A DNA stretch of 64,000 nt from Girardinichthys multiradiatus. Its lineage: Eukaryota > Chordata > Actinopteri > Cyprinodontiformes > Goodeidae. Made by a program: the position numbers and the translations under genes. The DNA is taken from the NCBI RefSeq assembly GCF_021462225.1, contig NC_061797.1, positions 39,148,147-39,212,146 of the forward strand, written 5' to 3'. Numbering within the stretch: position 1 is the first letter of the stretch; the number at the start of each line of letters is the position of its first letter. Of the stretch, positions 48,087 through 59,790 are shown in pieces. The notes below the pieces were generated by a model that was not told where the DNA came from, searched no databases, and saw only the letters and a list, made by a program, of their open reading frames with translations.

Positions 48087-49229
48087 CACCATGGAACTTG
48101 AAAAAGATGGCAAAGGCTGCACACCCTGCACAGCCACACAGCAGGATCCAATTAGGTGTCTTATCTTCTAATTATGTCCCTTACACATCTGCATTCTAGA
48201 GTTTTTCAAAAAAGCCTGCTGTCCTTTTTCTTTGTAACAAGCTCTCAAATTAATGAGATCGCTCTGTAATTGAACCTCTTCATGGGTCCCTTGGCAGGCA
48301 AAATATGCTAAGTTAAATTTGTATTAACAGAGCATCAATCATAGCTGACCAACTGATAAACAGTGTTGATGATGGCAGGCGCTAAGCGGTTGCACCTTTA
48401 TGCAAATGCACTGTCCACCTTGCAGCAGATGCTGTTTAGATTCGAGGCGCTGGAAGAGCAGGGGAGGAAATGTGTCCCAGACCCGGCCACTGTGGGGCAC
48501 TGCTCTACAGATCACTGAGTGTCACTTCACCAGAGCTCAGAGGAACACAAAAACATGTTCAAAATGGACATGTCTGTGTGTTCAAATGAGGCAGAAAAGC
48601 ACATAGAAAAGTTTCTCTTGAAAACGCTGCTGGATATCTATCTCAGTGTGTTGCAAGGTAAAAATCTACCTCAGATATTCACTTCAATTCTAAAAAGATA
48701 TGTAAAAAAAGTTTATTTTCCCATAAAGTGCCTTACATGTATCCTAAATAATTATTGATGTTAAAAACATGTATATTTTTACTCATGTGCAATCAAAGTA
48801 AAGGCTGAAGAAGGCTCACGTGCAAATACCCGTTTGTGCCTTATAACATGAAACTGATCTCAGGTTAAACAAAGTCAAAAGTTTCTGTGTGACAAAAAGA
48901 TTGCCAGGTTCATTCAATTTCCACAAACATGTCTTCCGTGAATGTCAATTAAATCAAACAGACCTTGCATAACTTGACCTCTATGTGCAGATCATGAATG
49001 GTCTGAACTATGCACAAAGTGCTAAAGGTTACATAAACCTTGATAGATAATTCCCAAAAAAAGAAAAGAAAATTATTAATAATAATGATTTAAAAAACAT
49101 TTAAAGACCAACTTATATTACCTTTTACTAAACTTTGTAGTTTACCACACATGCTATTTATTAATTTGTTTTATTCTTCTTACAATACAAACTGGCATTT
49201 CTTCTCAAACAAACCGTGCCAAGTTTTTT
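48087..49229. other. Gene-free tract
   Basis: Complex sequence at 48100-48560 with TAATTAG-like and AATTAATGAGAT strings may be non-coding regulatory DNA. No coding support. Confidence 0.4.
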
Positions 49230-49678
49230 TTTATTTTGAGAACACGGTCCAGGAGACAAGTGTTTAACAGGCGCTTGAGACTTAAGAGGGGGAGCTGGCT
49301 TAGACTGTTAAAGGTTGGCACAAGTATGCAGAGTGGAGTTCAGCTGATCAGCACTTTGAAAGAAGAATCAAAGAGAGCAGTAATCACAGAAGCAGCTGTG
49401 AGGCCCATGGTCATTCAGGAGAAACTACAGAGATCCACAGCCTAGGTGAGACAGTCTCCACAATTCTTTCTGGCCTACGTGCAAAATGATATGTGTGGAG
49501 ATTAAAAAAAACTCCACATCACCCTGAACACACCGTCTTCAAGCAACACATGGTGGTGGCAGCATCATCCTGTGGGAATGCTTTTCTTCAGCAGGACCAA
49601 GGAAGCTGAACAGTGTTAATGTCAAGATAAGGCTCCAAAAGACAAATGATTTTGGTGGAGGTTCGCCATCCTTAAGTA

Positions 49679-50297
49679 CAGTGGTGTCCAAACTTGTTGC
49701 ACAGTGGGCCAAAATCAGCAAGTTGAAAGTATTCAGGGCCCATAGCTTTTTTTAAATTAAAAACACAAAATCAAATTCTTTACTTTTTACCTGCTCAGCA
49801 TAAATAACAAAATACAAAATAACATTGTTGTAGGTCCATAAAGATGACAGGTTTGTCCTAATAGAAAAAAGGTGTAAAGTTTCCTAGCTTTTTAGGTTGA
49901 ATGTTTTCTATTTTGTTGGTGTACAAAATGTTGTAGTCTTTTCACAACAACAAAACTGAGAACTTTCCTTTTAGCCAAGTTTAATGAAAACCTTACCCTA
50001 CGTCTTTTTTTAATTAAAAGTAGCTTGGACATTTGTGGTCCTACTTATTATGATCTCAAAATAAGGCCAAAAAGTATGGCTAATAAAATAAAAATACTTA
50101 GTATTGTTCCTTTTAAGGAGAAATATACATTTGTCATTTAAAATGTAATCTTAAAAAAAATACAAAAAAGTTCTATCTGCATCAGCTCCATTTGCTGGAA
50201 AACCAAATTTGTACCATTCTTGAACTGTGGTTGGGGGCTACACAGAATTATTCCAAGGGCCACAGATGGCCTCCGGGCCACACTTTGGACATCTCTG
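49679..50297. mobile_element. hAT-like non-autonomous element nested in Tc1
   Basis: The ends CAGTGGTGTCCAAAC and (reverse complement of the right end) CAGAGATGTCCAAAG are inverted repeats. The 8-bp flanks CTTAAGTA (49671-49678) and CTTTACTG (50298-50305) agree at five positions, consistent with a decayed hAT target duplication. It is about 620 bp with no coding region. Confidence 0.75.
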
Positions 50298-50343
50298 CTT
50301 TACTGCAACAGACTCTCCCCATCTTATTGAGCTTCAGCTACCT
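50228..50343 (+). repeat. Composite hAT-end/Tc1 segment, copy 2 (parent context)
   Basis: The same 116 bp as 46792-46907. Here both parts continue naturally into the complete hAT-like element on the left and the Tc1 remnant on the right, so this is the original context. Confidence 0.9.
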
Positions 50344-50635
50344 TGCAAAAAAGAATAGGTAAAAACTTTAGCCTCAGACGTGCAAAGCTGATGGAGGCAT
50401 ACTCCAAAAGACTTGAAAGTGTGAGTGCTACAAAAAGGGTTTCTACAAAGTACTGAATCATATATTTCTAATTTTTATTTGTAAACAGAATTACATTTTT
50501 TTGTAATTATGCATTATGTGGTCACATAAAATCCCAATAAAACAAATACATTAAAATGTGTGGTTCTAATGTGACAAAAGGCAAAAAAAGATCAATGGGC
50601 ATTAATACTTTTGTTTTTTTAGGCACTGTACATTT

Positions 50636-53600
50636 TATACATGCTTTCCCGAGCTGTGCCTGAAGCGGCTTCTTTGCATTTCAAAAGGAGCCTTTATCAT
50701 TCTTTTCAACAGCTAAGCTCTATCAGGAACCTGGTGATTAATAATTGTTAATACATGTGATCTCTAACCTGAATGCTGTGTCACAGATAGTCACTCATGT
50801 CTCACAAAGAGCTGGACAAGCGAGACAGCAGACCTGAAGGTGAGTGGAAGGGGCAGATGCTTTCTTGTCAGGCTGAGCTCACTTTATTAGCATTGATTCC
50901 CTTTTTTATGTATTTTGTCGCAGCCAATGTTATTGATCAGCACTGCCACTTGTCATAGCCCCATTAAAACTTGAATAAATACTTTTTTGTGTGTATCATT
51001 TAACTTTTAAAATGAATCTGATCTTACAGGATTGCATCATGTGGATATACGAATTTTAATCACAAAACACAGTTTTTAAAAATCATTTTATGTACAGCTG
51101 TCTTTAGCTGTTGAGTATTTATTTTCAAACATCTTTCAGGTCTCTGATATTCACTTTTCATCGATCAGGCACAAGTTGAAAAAAACAAATATTCTAATTT
51201 AACTCTTTAGAACAAATTAAAAGAAAAGAAGTTTGCTTTAAAGACTCATGGTTGGTGTGGATGTCACCTCCCCTACACCCACCCCTGCATGGCCCAGCAT
51301 GCTGACAATACAGCCCAGGGAGGCAGCTACAGAGATCGAGCGAAGTTGCCTTCTACCCTCCCTCTCAAACAGGATCCCCACTGTGGAGGAGAATGGCAAT
51401 TAGCATGCTAAAGGTAGCGCAAATACAGGGCCATCTTTGAATCAGCCCTGAACCAATTTTCCCATTATGGGTGCTACTAATGGGCAGACTGGCTCAGTGT
51501 TTATGCAAGATTATCAAGCATGTGGGGTTTAGGGAAAAGATTCAGGAGGTAAACGTGTGTTAAGCTGTGGGTCAGGGAGTCATAAAGGACCCTAAATGGA
51601 ACGTCACATATAGATATACTAGATTTTCACTCTAAAAATAAATACATATATATATTTAATTGTTTTTTTAAGTTATGCTGAAAAAATACATAAGTGAGAA
51701 ATGACTTAAAATCTCAGTAAGAAATACAGTTGGTTCTTAGAAATCAAACATGGACGTTTCAGTCTTTCATCCTTCATGAAACCCTTTCATGTGGTTTTTG
51801 TTTGGTGGTGAAATTATCCTGAAACCTATGCAGTGTTCCCAACATACAGCTCTATAAATAAACAGCAAACAACTACAAATATATGTGCATTAGCACATTA
51901 GTCAAACCTAGCCATACTCCATTCTATAAACTAAGGCATTCTAGGCCTCTTAGTGACATGTACAGATGCGACAGTTGGTTTGTTGCAAAGATGTATTTCA
52001 TCCATCTGAGCAATGATTTACAAATAAATAGCAAAACTAAGAAATTTGACAGTGGTGTTGATTTTTATGACTCATTGATTTTCTAAGGGAAATCTGACCT
52101 GTAGGTTTAAACTTGTTCCAATCTCTGAGTTTCTCTGTTCCCCTACATGGTTTAAAGTCAATGGGAGCACATGGCAAAGTGAAATAAAAGATGTCTGTTG
52201 AGATGCAGAAGCTGTGGCGTTGACACAGTTCTAGTCTCTTGTGTGACATCCCGAGCCTTCCTCATCAGCTTATGGTAATGCTGTGAACAGTGTGACTGCT
52301 CCAATAGAAGCCCAGCTGACAGCCCCTACCATGGCCTGCCTGTCACCTGACACCTGCCAATAGAAAGGGGGGAGGCCCACACACATTCACCCAACACATA
52401 TATTAACGAGTGCGCACACAAACACACACACACCTGATAATCATTGAATTATACACAGTGCGCCTCTTTCACTAACCTCTCCTCTCCTGGGGCCCAGCTG
52501 TTCATGAAATACCTCCTAGTAAGGCGGTGGGGACGGAGGAAAAGGGGCAGCTGGGGGAGGCGGGATGGAGGGGATGAGGGAGAAAGGGCATGAAAAAGGA
52601 AAAAAGAAACATCACGCATCACTGACTCTCAATACCATGCACATTTTTAAGAGAGACAAAATGAAAAGATACAATTTCACTCAATGAGGCAGGCTCCAAA
52701 AGCAGGCACAAAGGAGACAAGATAGTGCAATCTAGAGGTCACTGACACTGCCTCTGCTGTAATTACTACACTTCCTTTAATACTTCTGCACCACGTCCAA
52801 CCCTGGCTCCCTCCACAGCACCTTGACACACTCTTCTCATCCGGACAAACATTAACGTATCAGTCAGAACAAGGGTGCACTGTATAGCTTAAGTTCAACC
52901 CTTGCTTCATTTATTCAGGATTTTTTCAGATAACAGAAAGGTTGGTGACCCTGCCTGGAAACTTATCCCTTCTCTTAACTTAACGACTCACTCTGCTGAC
53001 TATCAATAGGTGCAAGAGATACAGAGAAATAGCAGCTCTTTGGTTTCTAGTAACATGGCTTTGACACTTATCTTCAGTCTGTAGTGTTGAGGGTCACACC
53101 AGCTAAAATTGGTGGAACAAACTGAACACGCACTAACTCAAGTGGACCTGAAAGGTATTGCAGACCCACAAGGGTTGCCCCCCCACAAGCACAGAAGGTT
53201 TAAATGCTATTGTTAGGCCTTATTCTGTTTGGTTAAAATATAGGGCTGCCGCAACCTTCCTTTCAGCTATGGGGTTCCTGCGAGATTATTCCAAACAGCT
53301 TTCAATTTGTGATTGAAGTTCAAATTTCCAATTTTCAAAGCCTGTAGTAAAATTTCAAAAGGACCAGAGAAGCGTCTGCTGTTTGTACACTGCTTGACAT
53401 TTTAGCATTTTTCAATTCAAAGTTCTGTCCCACAAGAGATATTCAAGGGGTGAGTGGCAATGAATCACATCAGAAGTGATGCTGCGTATTTGTCTTTGGT
53501 TCAGTTTTGATGCGTGTGCTTGTGTTGCCATTTTAAGGGATTGCAAGCTGGGTAAAAAAGGAAAGGGCTGCAGTCAACAAAATGCATTATACACCGTGCC

Positions 53601-55574
53601 TGGGCCAACCACTTAAGATATCTTTGAAGATGAATCAATCACTATATTATAGTGGAGGTCCACGAGGTGTCTGGCTCATGATCGAACACTCTGCACTTCA
53701 TAGCAGTCTACAGGGCATTGATGCTCTGATTGATCGCAGAATGGAAGTGACTGGAAAGAAGAAAAGGATTACGCTTGTCAAATGCAGTCAATACACCAGT
53801 CCGGTGGTCAAATGTTTGCAGTAAATCTCAAATAGTGTCTGCAAAGCTAAAAAGGAGAAACAGGCAAAAAGTAAAAAAAAAAATCATTTGCTCAGAGGAC
53901 CATCCCCAGTCAAACTGACAGGCCTGCAAATATGCAGTGGGATGAGTAGCCTAAAGCTTTTGGAGATTAGCAATGCTTCATACATCAAAACAACTCTTCC
54001 TATTATCTCAAGGGGGACCTGCCATCCAAAACTGAACAGATTAAACTCAGACTGAAGAACACTGCTTCACACAATCGATATGTATTATTTTTCTCTGCTG
54101 CAAAATTGTTTTTGAAACTTTTTTTTAATGTTTCTCCTGTGGCAGTGCCGGTATTAGGTGCTGCTCCATTAGAAGAAATTATGCAGAAACGTCAAAGAAT
54201 CAAATCCCCGCTTTAGCAGGAGGATTGCAGAAACAGATAAGAATGATATCTATGAATGAACTAGAGCTCTGCAAGACTGTTACGGAGCTTAGTGTATTCA
54301 ATAGCTTGAGCGTTATTTACAGAGGGGTTTCTTTTATGGAAAAATCAAGGCGTGATTGATTCAGGTTAATGTGACTGCAAGCCAGCACCATGCAGCATCT
54401 CTGTGCTCAGGTTAACAGAAAACACTAACTTCCATAAAGTGCTATGGAGATAAATCACTGTTATCCTGACAGCACTGACAGCAGTTTAAGCAGCGGCAAT
54501 CATCGGAAGCACCTCGGGAGCCCCTGTGCCGCCTTTTGCAAAAATGTCATTTGGGGGGTTGATGGTAGGGGAGGAAACGGGTGGGCTAGCTGAGCGACTG
54601 GAGGGGTAATGATGAGGGGGGTGTCACCAGCAGAGATGGTCATATGAACATCTCACTGCAGGGGCTTTACATAAACATCCCAAAGCTGTAAGCAAATTCT
54701 GTTGACGAATAAAGGCAATAAAAGCAGAGAGATGTTGGCTGGTGACTGATCCCCAGTGGGTTCCCCTTACATCGTGCGTTCACTCACTCTCCAGCTCACA
54801 AGAGCGAGATTATGGTGTTTGCTTTTATCTGTCAGAGATCAATATTTCAAACGTCCGATAAAAGAGGAAATTGAACTGGGAATAGACTGAAGTGCTGTAA
54901 AAGTACAAAGCACAATTATCAAAAAGCACTTAAACTGCCTAATAGGATACACATATTAAAAATTCTCAAATGGATGTCTCACAGCCATAATGAGAGCTGA
55001 CTCTGGTCTCCTGTTCCCTATGGCCTCGCTGCTTTCTTTTGATCACAACACGGTACTCTGCTGTATGCAGCTGCAGTGGTCAATGCTCTGTGGGTAGTAT
55101 ATGAACCCTTGGAGGCTATGCACACTGTGTTTTAACATGCTGCCATTAGGTGCGATTGGGCCCTTTCAGCCTTTATGGGAAATGCATTAGGGATTCAAAC
55201 TTTGCATAAGGACACCGGCTCTCTGGATACAAGGACATGTAAGAGGCCTGGAAACAAACTGAAAAGTGTAGAAGTCCATAACATTTTTGTTAGAAGACCA
55301 TCACTTTGTTTTGTTTTTTTAGGGTCACTCTGCTGCCAAGAACTCTACTTGATGCAATCACAGGTTTAGATTATTGAATGTTTCAGAGTAAATTAGTAAA
55401 CTGGCTCTCTGTAATTTAAGAGCTAATCTTCCATTAAAGCTGGAAATTGGCACAAAACTATTGGTTTTTAACCAAAGTAAAACTGTAATACTTTCCTAAC
55501 CTCAGTTGTCAGTCCTGTATTTTTTAAACATAAAATACTATTATTCACATATATTTATGGCAGTGGGCAGGCTT
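50636..55574. other. Gene-free tract with candidate conserved blocks
   Basis: No exon is supported. Complex, mid-GC blocks at 50640-50960, 51260-51620, 52250-52830 and 54140-55140 contrast with AT-rich spacers. A purine-rich run (GGAGGCGGGATGGAGGGGAT) is at 52540-52610. A role as distal regulatory DNA is a guess based on composition and position. Confidence 0.4.
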
Positions 55575-55795
55575 TACAAAAAAAAAGAAAAAAGAAGAAA
55601 GGACACAATGAAGGAGGAGACATAGGGCACTAGGATCGAAGGGAGGTAGGACACAAGGAAGGACAGACGAAAGGACAAAAAGAGGAGAGGGAGGTAAAAC
55701 GCAAGCAAAGACAGAAAGGATACAAGGAAGCGATGGAGGTAGACAGCAAGAAAAAAACAAGGACTCAAGGAAGGAAGGAAGAAAAATAGAAAATA
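55575..55795 (+). repeat. Polypurine (GGAA/GGACA) degenerate repeat
   Basis: About 220 bp of almost pure A/G with scattered ACA, built from AAGGA, GGACACAAGGAAGG and GGAGGTAG variants. The open frames on the minus strand here are artefacts of the repeat. Confidence 0.85.
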
Positions 55796-56545
55796 AATAT
55801 AGAAATATCCCTTATTGTCCCACAGTGGGGAAATTTAGGTGGACCAGCAGCAAAGCAAAAGACTAATGGAAGCATGCAGATACACAGAAGGTAAAAAAAA
55901 TATAAAAACAAAAAAAGAAGGAGATAATTTACAAAATGCACATGTATATTTTATTTATTTTATTTTAAAAAAATAATAATAACCGCCTATTGACAAAAAA
56001 TGGAAAAACTGCAAATAACAGCTGGAATGTTAACACTTATTGAGTGTGTTGGGAGCATTGATGGTAGTCTTACCTTTGTGATAACGCTCCACTGTGTACC
56101 TAGGATGCAGCAGTCTGTTACTGGAGATTCTGCATGGGGTGGGGGACATTGTTCCAAAGTGATTTTTTTGCTAGAGTCTGTCTGTCTCTCACCACCTGCA
56201 CTGGTCCACGGGGGCATCCTAGGACACCGTTGGGCTTCCTGATGAGCTTATCTAACTGCTTCTTCTCAGCTGTAGATAAACTGCTGCTCCAACATACCAC
56301 ACCAGAGAAGATGGCTGATGCCATCAGAAAATCACAAAAGATATTCAGGGGTGCCCCCTGTACTCCAAAGGACCTCAGTGTTCTTAGCAGGTAGACTCTG
56401 CTTTGACTCTTCCTGTACAGAGCATCAGTGTTGTGACATCAGTCCAGTTTATTTTTCTGGAGAACATCCAGATACTTCTAAGAGTCCATTATCCCAATGC
56501 CAGTTCCCTGGAAGTTCACCTGTGTTGGTGTGGTTGGTCTGTCCC
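55796..56545 (-). mobile_element. LINE 3' end, second subfamily, degenerate
   Basis: The minus strand encodes FSGVVCWSSSLSTAEKKQLD, KLIRKPNGVLGCPRGPVQ and NNVPHPMQ, which parallels the ORF2 C-terminus at 58154 (CWGSSI...KLIKKAGSVLG) but is diverged. The 3' UTR has TTATTGTCCCACAGTGGGGA. Stops and indels break the frame. Confidence 0.8.
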
Positions 56546-56555
56546 TACAGAAATC

Positions 56556-56760
56556 CACCTCTCTAAATTGCCCTTAGGTTTGAATGAGTGTGTGCATGGC
56601 TGTTTGTCCTGTATGTATCTGTGTTGCCCTGCGATGGATTGGCGACCTGTCCATGGTGTACCCCGCCTCTCGCCTGTAGACTGCTGGAGATAGGCACCAG
56701 CCCCCCTGTGACCCACTATGGAATAAGTGTTATAGAAGATGAATGAATGAATTAATTTTG
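56556..56760 (+). mobile_element. SINE 3' half
   Basis: It contains TCTAAATTGCCCTTAGGTTT, GATGGATTGGCGACCTGTCC, CTGTAGACTGCTGGAGATAG and GACCCACTATGGAATAAG, and ends in a (GAAT)n tail. The tRNA-like head is missing. Confidence 0.85.
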
Positions 56761-57149
56761 TTCTTTCATATCTCTGTAGACTATAGAAAATACTGAATTC
56801 AAATGTCATACTTTTCTAGACTTCGAGACTTCTACTGTGTAAAAACTTCCACACAAAATCAAAATTATAGATAGAGGTTTAAATATCTCCTTGTACCGCT
56901 ACTAATACTTGGTTAAATATCCCTTAAAAAGATACACTTTGAGTACTTGTTTTTTGTAGCATAGAATACGTTATAGCTTAACTCTGACTAGACATTTGAT
57001 CACTCTTGTAGAAAGAACTGTAATTTGAATTTGTTTGTTTCTCAATTGAATCTGGCCTTTAAGCATAGTAGACAAAGTTTAAAAAGGTTGGTAGTTTGGG
57101 AAAAGCATGCTAATCTGAGTAGTAACCCACTTTCTGTATTCTGAAGAGT
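56761..57149. other. Intergenic, nothing recognised
   Basis: AT-rich stretch between repeats. Confidence 0.45.
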
Positions 57150-57980
57150 ATCATTTGGTATCATTGTCCTGTTGGACCACACAGGTGTGTCCAAGTTTTA
57201 ACCATCTGACCCAAACTGTCACTCTTGAAGGAAAGAAAATTATTTAATATATTGAAAAACAAATCATGAATCATCCAAAATGCTGGAATAACAGTGTCAT
57301 TGTCCACAATGAAGCTGGGGTTTATATTCTGATGAGTCACATATTAAGTTATGTGGCCACAATGAAAAGAGAAATGTTTCAAGTACTGAAGGTGATGTAG
57401 TAACGCTTTACTACCAAGCATGGCAGTGGCACAATTATGCTTAGGGAACTGATGCATTCACCCATAAAGTTAATGGAATGAAGAAGATGGAGGATTAATT
57501 CTAGATTCTTTAGTTTCAAAACAAATCAGCAACTAGATAGTTGAAACTTTGAAAAAATTAGTTGTTCTGACCTCGACCAAATACGAGATTTAATGGACTC
57601 TGCTTTAAAAGTGGGATGACAACCAACTTAAAACAGCTCTTGCATTTTTTAAGAAGAGTGGTAAAATATCCAGCCAGAATTATGCTAGAACCTTGGTCAT
57701 TGCAAAAAAAAGTGTGTTGGAATTCTGCAGCTTGTTACGGGACATACTGTAGGTATGAGTTTTAGTAGGAATTTATGTATGTATTATGACATTTATAAAT
57801 TGTTTTATCCATGTGTGGATTAGACATAATTTAGCAACTTGAGCACCCAGTTCTTGGTTTTAAAAATCATTGAAGTTTTATCTTGTATTTTCAGTCCACC
57901 CAAAAAAAAGATAGGTTCAAATGCATAATTAAAATATGATGTCATTCATCCTGATGATAAGTTGGTGTACCCTTTGGACC
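57150..57980 (+). mobile_element. Degenerate Tc1-like element
   Basis: Blocks TGTGGCCACAATGAAAAGAG, ACCAAGCATGGCAGTGGCAC and TTAATGGAATGAAGAAGATG follow the order of a Tc1 transposase (the GHNEKR-like and KHGSG motifs). GAGTGGTAAAATATCCAGCC lies towards its C-terminus. It is highly decayed and the termini are uncertain. Confidence 0.6.
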
Positions 57981-58016
57981 AGAACTGTAAACATATTGTA
58001 AACATTCAATTAATTT

Positions 58017-59790
58017 CAGTTCAATTCAAAAATACTTTATGAATCCCAAAGGAAATTAAATGTTGTAGCTCATTATGAAGGTTTCTTCAAAGAGCCGTTG
58101 TAGATGCTGATGGCTGTGGGCAGGAAGGATCTCCTGTAGCGCTCCGTCTTAAATCACATCTGAAGAAGCCTCTGACTGAAGACACTCTGTTGTTGTAGGA
58201 CAGTCTCATGAAGAGGATGCTCAGGGTTCTCCATAATGTTCTTCATTTTATGAAGAATCCTTCTTTGCACAATGATCTCCAGAGTTTCCAGAGGAGTCCC
58301 CAGAACAGAGCCAGCCTTCTTTATCAGCTTGTTGACCTTTTTTAAGTCCCTGGCTCTGATGCTGCTTCCCCAGCAGATGATGTTAGAAGAGATCACACTT
58401 TCCAAAACAGACTTATAGAAGATATGCAGCATCTTGCTGCAAACACCAAAGGACCTAAGCTTCCTCAAGAAGTACAGTCTGCTCTGTCCCTTCTTGTAGA
58501 TGGCTTCACAGTTGCATCTCCACTCTAGTCTGTTGTCCAGGTGAACACTGGGGTATTTATACTCCTCCACCACCTCCACTTCTTCTCCCATGATGGAAAT
58601 AGTTTTTGACTTATTCCTGTTTCTCTTAAAATCTACAATCATCTCCTTTGTTTTAGTCACGTTCAAAATGAGATGATTGTTTCTACACCATGCCACAAAG
58701 CGGTCCACCACCATCCTGTACTCAGCTTCTTGTCCATCTCTGATCCACCCCATGACTGCAGAATCATCCGAGTATTTCTGCAGATGACAGGAGTCTGTCT
58801 TGTACTGGAAGTCTGATGTGTACAGAGTGAAAAGGAATGGTGAGAGTACAGTCCCCTGTGGTGCTCCTGTGCTGCTGACTACCTGGTTAGACTCACAACC
58901 CTTCAGGCTCACAAACTGTGGTCTGTTTGTCAGGTAGTCTTTGATCCAGGAGATTGTTGAGGCCTCCACCTGAGTCTTCTGGAGTTTCTGACAAAGCAAA
59001 TCAGGTTGGATTGTATTAAATGCACTGGAGAAATCAAAGAACATGATCCTCACAGTGCTGCTGGCTTTGTCCAGATGACAGTAGGTTTGTTGAAGCAGGT
59101 GTATGATGGCATCTTCAACTCCAACTCCACAGCGATAAGCAAACTGAAGGGGGTCCTGATGGTTTACTGTTTGCTTACTCAGGTGGGCCAACAGGAGTCT
59201 CTCTAGGACCGTCATGATGTGGGATGTCAGGGCAACAGGTCTCTGGTCATTGAGGACTGATGGGTGAATTTTCTTTGGTACCGGAACAAGAGGTCTTCCA
59301 AAACACCGGAACCTTCTTCTGGGCCAGGCTAAGGTTGAAGAGGTGCTGCAGAATCCCACAGAGCTGCTCTACACAGCCCTTCAGGACTCTAGGGCTGACA
59401 TGATCTGGACTCGCAGCCTTATTCCTATTCAGTCTTTCCAGTTGCATCTTCCACCTGACTTCTTGAGACACACAGGTGGAAGGGGGTGGCAAAGGAAGCA
59501 TCAGCATCTTATGATATGGTTGAAGGCAAACATGTAGAAACAGAAGGGTCTAGGGCTGAGGTGGAAGATAAAACATTTGAGGTGTTACTGGACAGCTGTG
59601 GGTCCTGTGGGTGAAAAGAGGGTGGGATGTCTGTTTGGCTGTGAGCAGGAGAGGAGGATGCTGAGCTTGTTTCTGAACTGAACCAATTGAAGAATGTGTT
59701 CACTTCATTGGCTCTGAAAACATTACTGGTGCACCCCTGTTTCTTTAAGCTCTGCCCCCCAACATACCCAAGTGAGCTCCCACTGGTCAA
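58017..59790 (-). mobile_element. CR1/jockey-type LINE, 5'-truncated, with reverse transcriptase core
   Basis: The element ends at 58017 with a short 3' UTR (AAATACTTTATGAATCCC) like that at 757. Upstream on the minus strand are the complete reverse-transcriptase region, the start of the RT (NRNKAASPDHVSPRVLKGC) and a preceding Ser-rich linker at about 59510-59720. The rest of the 5' part, with the endonuclease, is missing. Confidence 0.9.
58154..59359 (-). pseudogene. LINE ORF2 reverse transcriptase fragment
   Basis: The conserved part reads from PVPKKIHPSVLNDQRPVALT through FAYRCGVGVEDAIIHLL and MFFDFSSAFNTIQPDLL (palm motif A with its Asp). It continues with STGAPQGTVLSPFLFTLYTS and the catalytic YSDD (codons at 58763-58774), then the thumb and the LYFLRKLRSFGVCSKMLH end. 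This core is open over about 385 codons, but a frameshift near 59290 separates it from its upstream part (LAQKKVPVFWKTSC in another frame), and a further break lies near 59508. The first residues of the 401-codon frame are out of frame with the family. It is a recent but dead copy. Confidence 0.88.

Larger units (their letters stand above)
49230..50635 (+). mobile_element. Degenerate Tc1-like element interrupted by a hAT-like insertion
   Basis: Plus-strand Tc1 landmarks are GAAGCAGCTGTGAGGCCCAT, CTCCACATCACCCTGAACAC and ACATGGTGGTGGCAGCATCA. After the insertion come GAGCTTCAGCTACC and AAATCCCAATAAAACAAATA, with the terminus TACTTTTGTTTTTTTAGGCA near 50610-50630. Stops and indels close the frame. 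The insertion at 49679-50297 splits the transposase. Confidence 0.85.

Noticed and set aside
55545..55768. Hydrophobic minus-strand frames (possible membrane peptides)
   Set aside because: They are translations of a polypurine/polypyrimidine tract.
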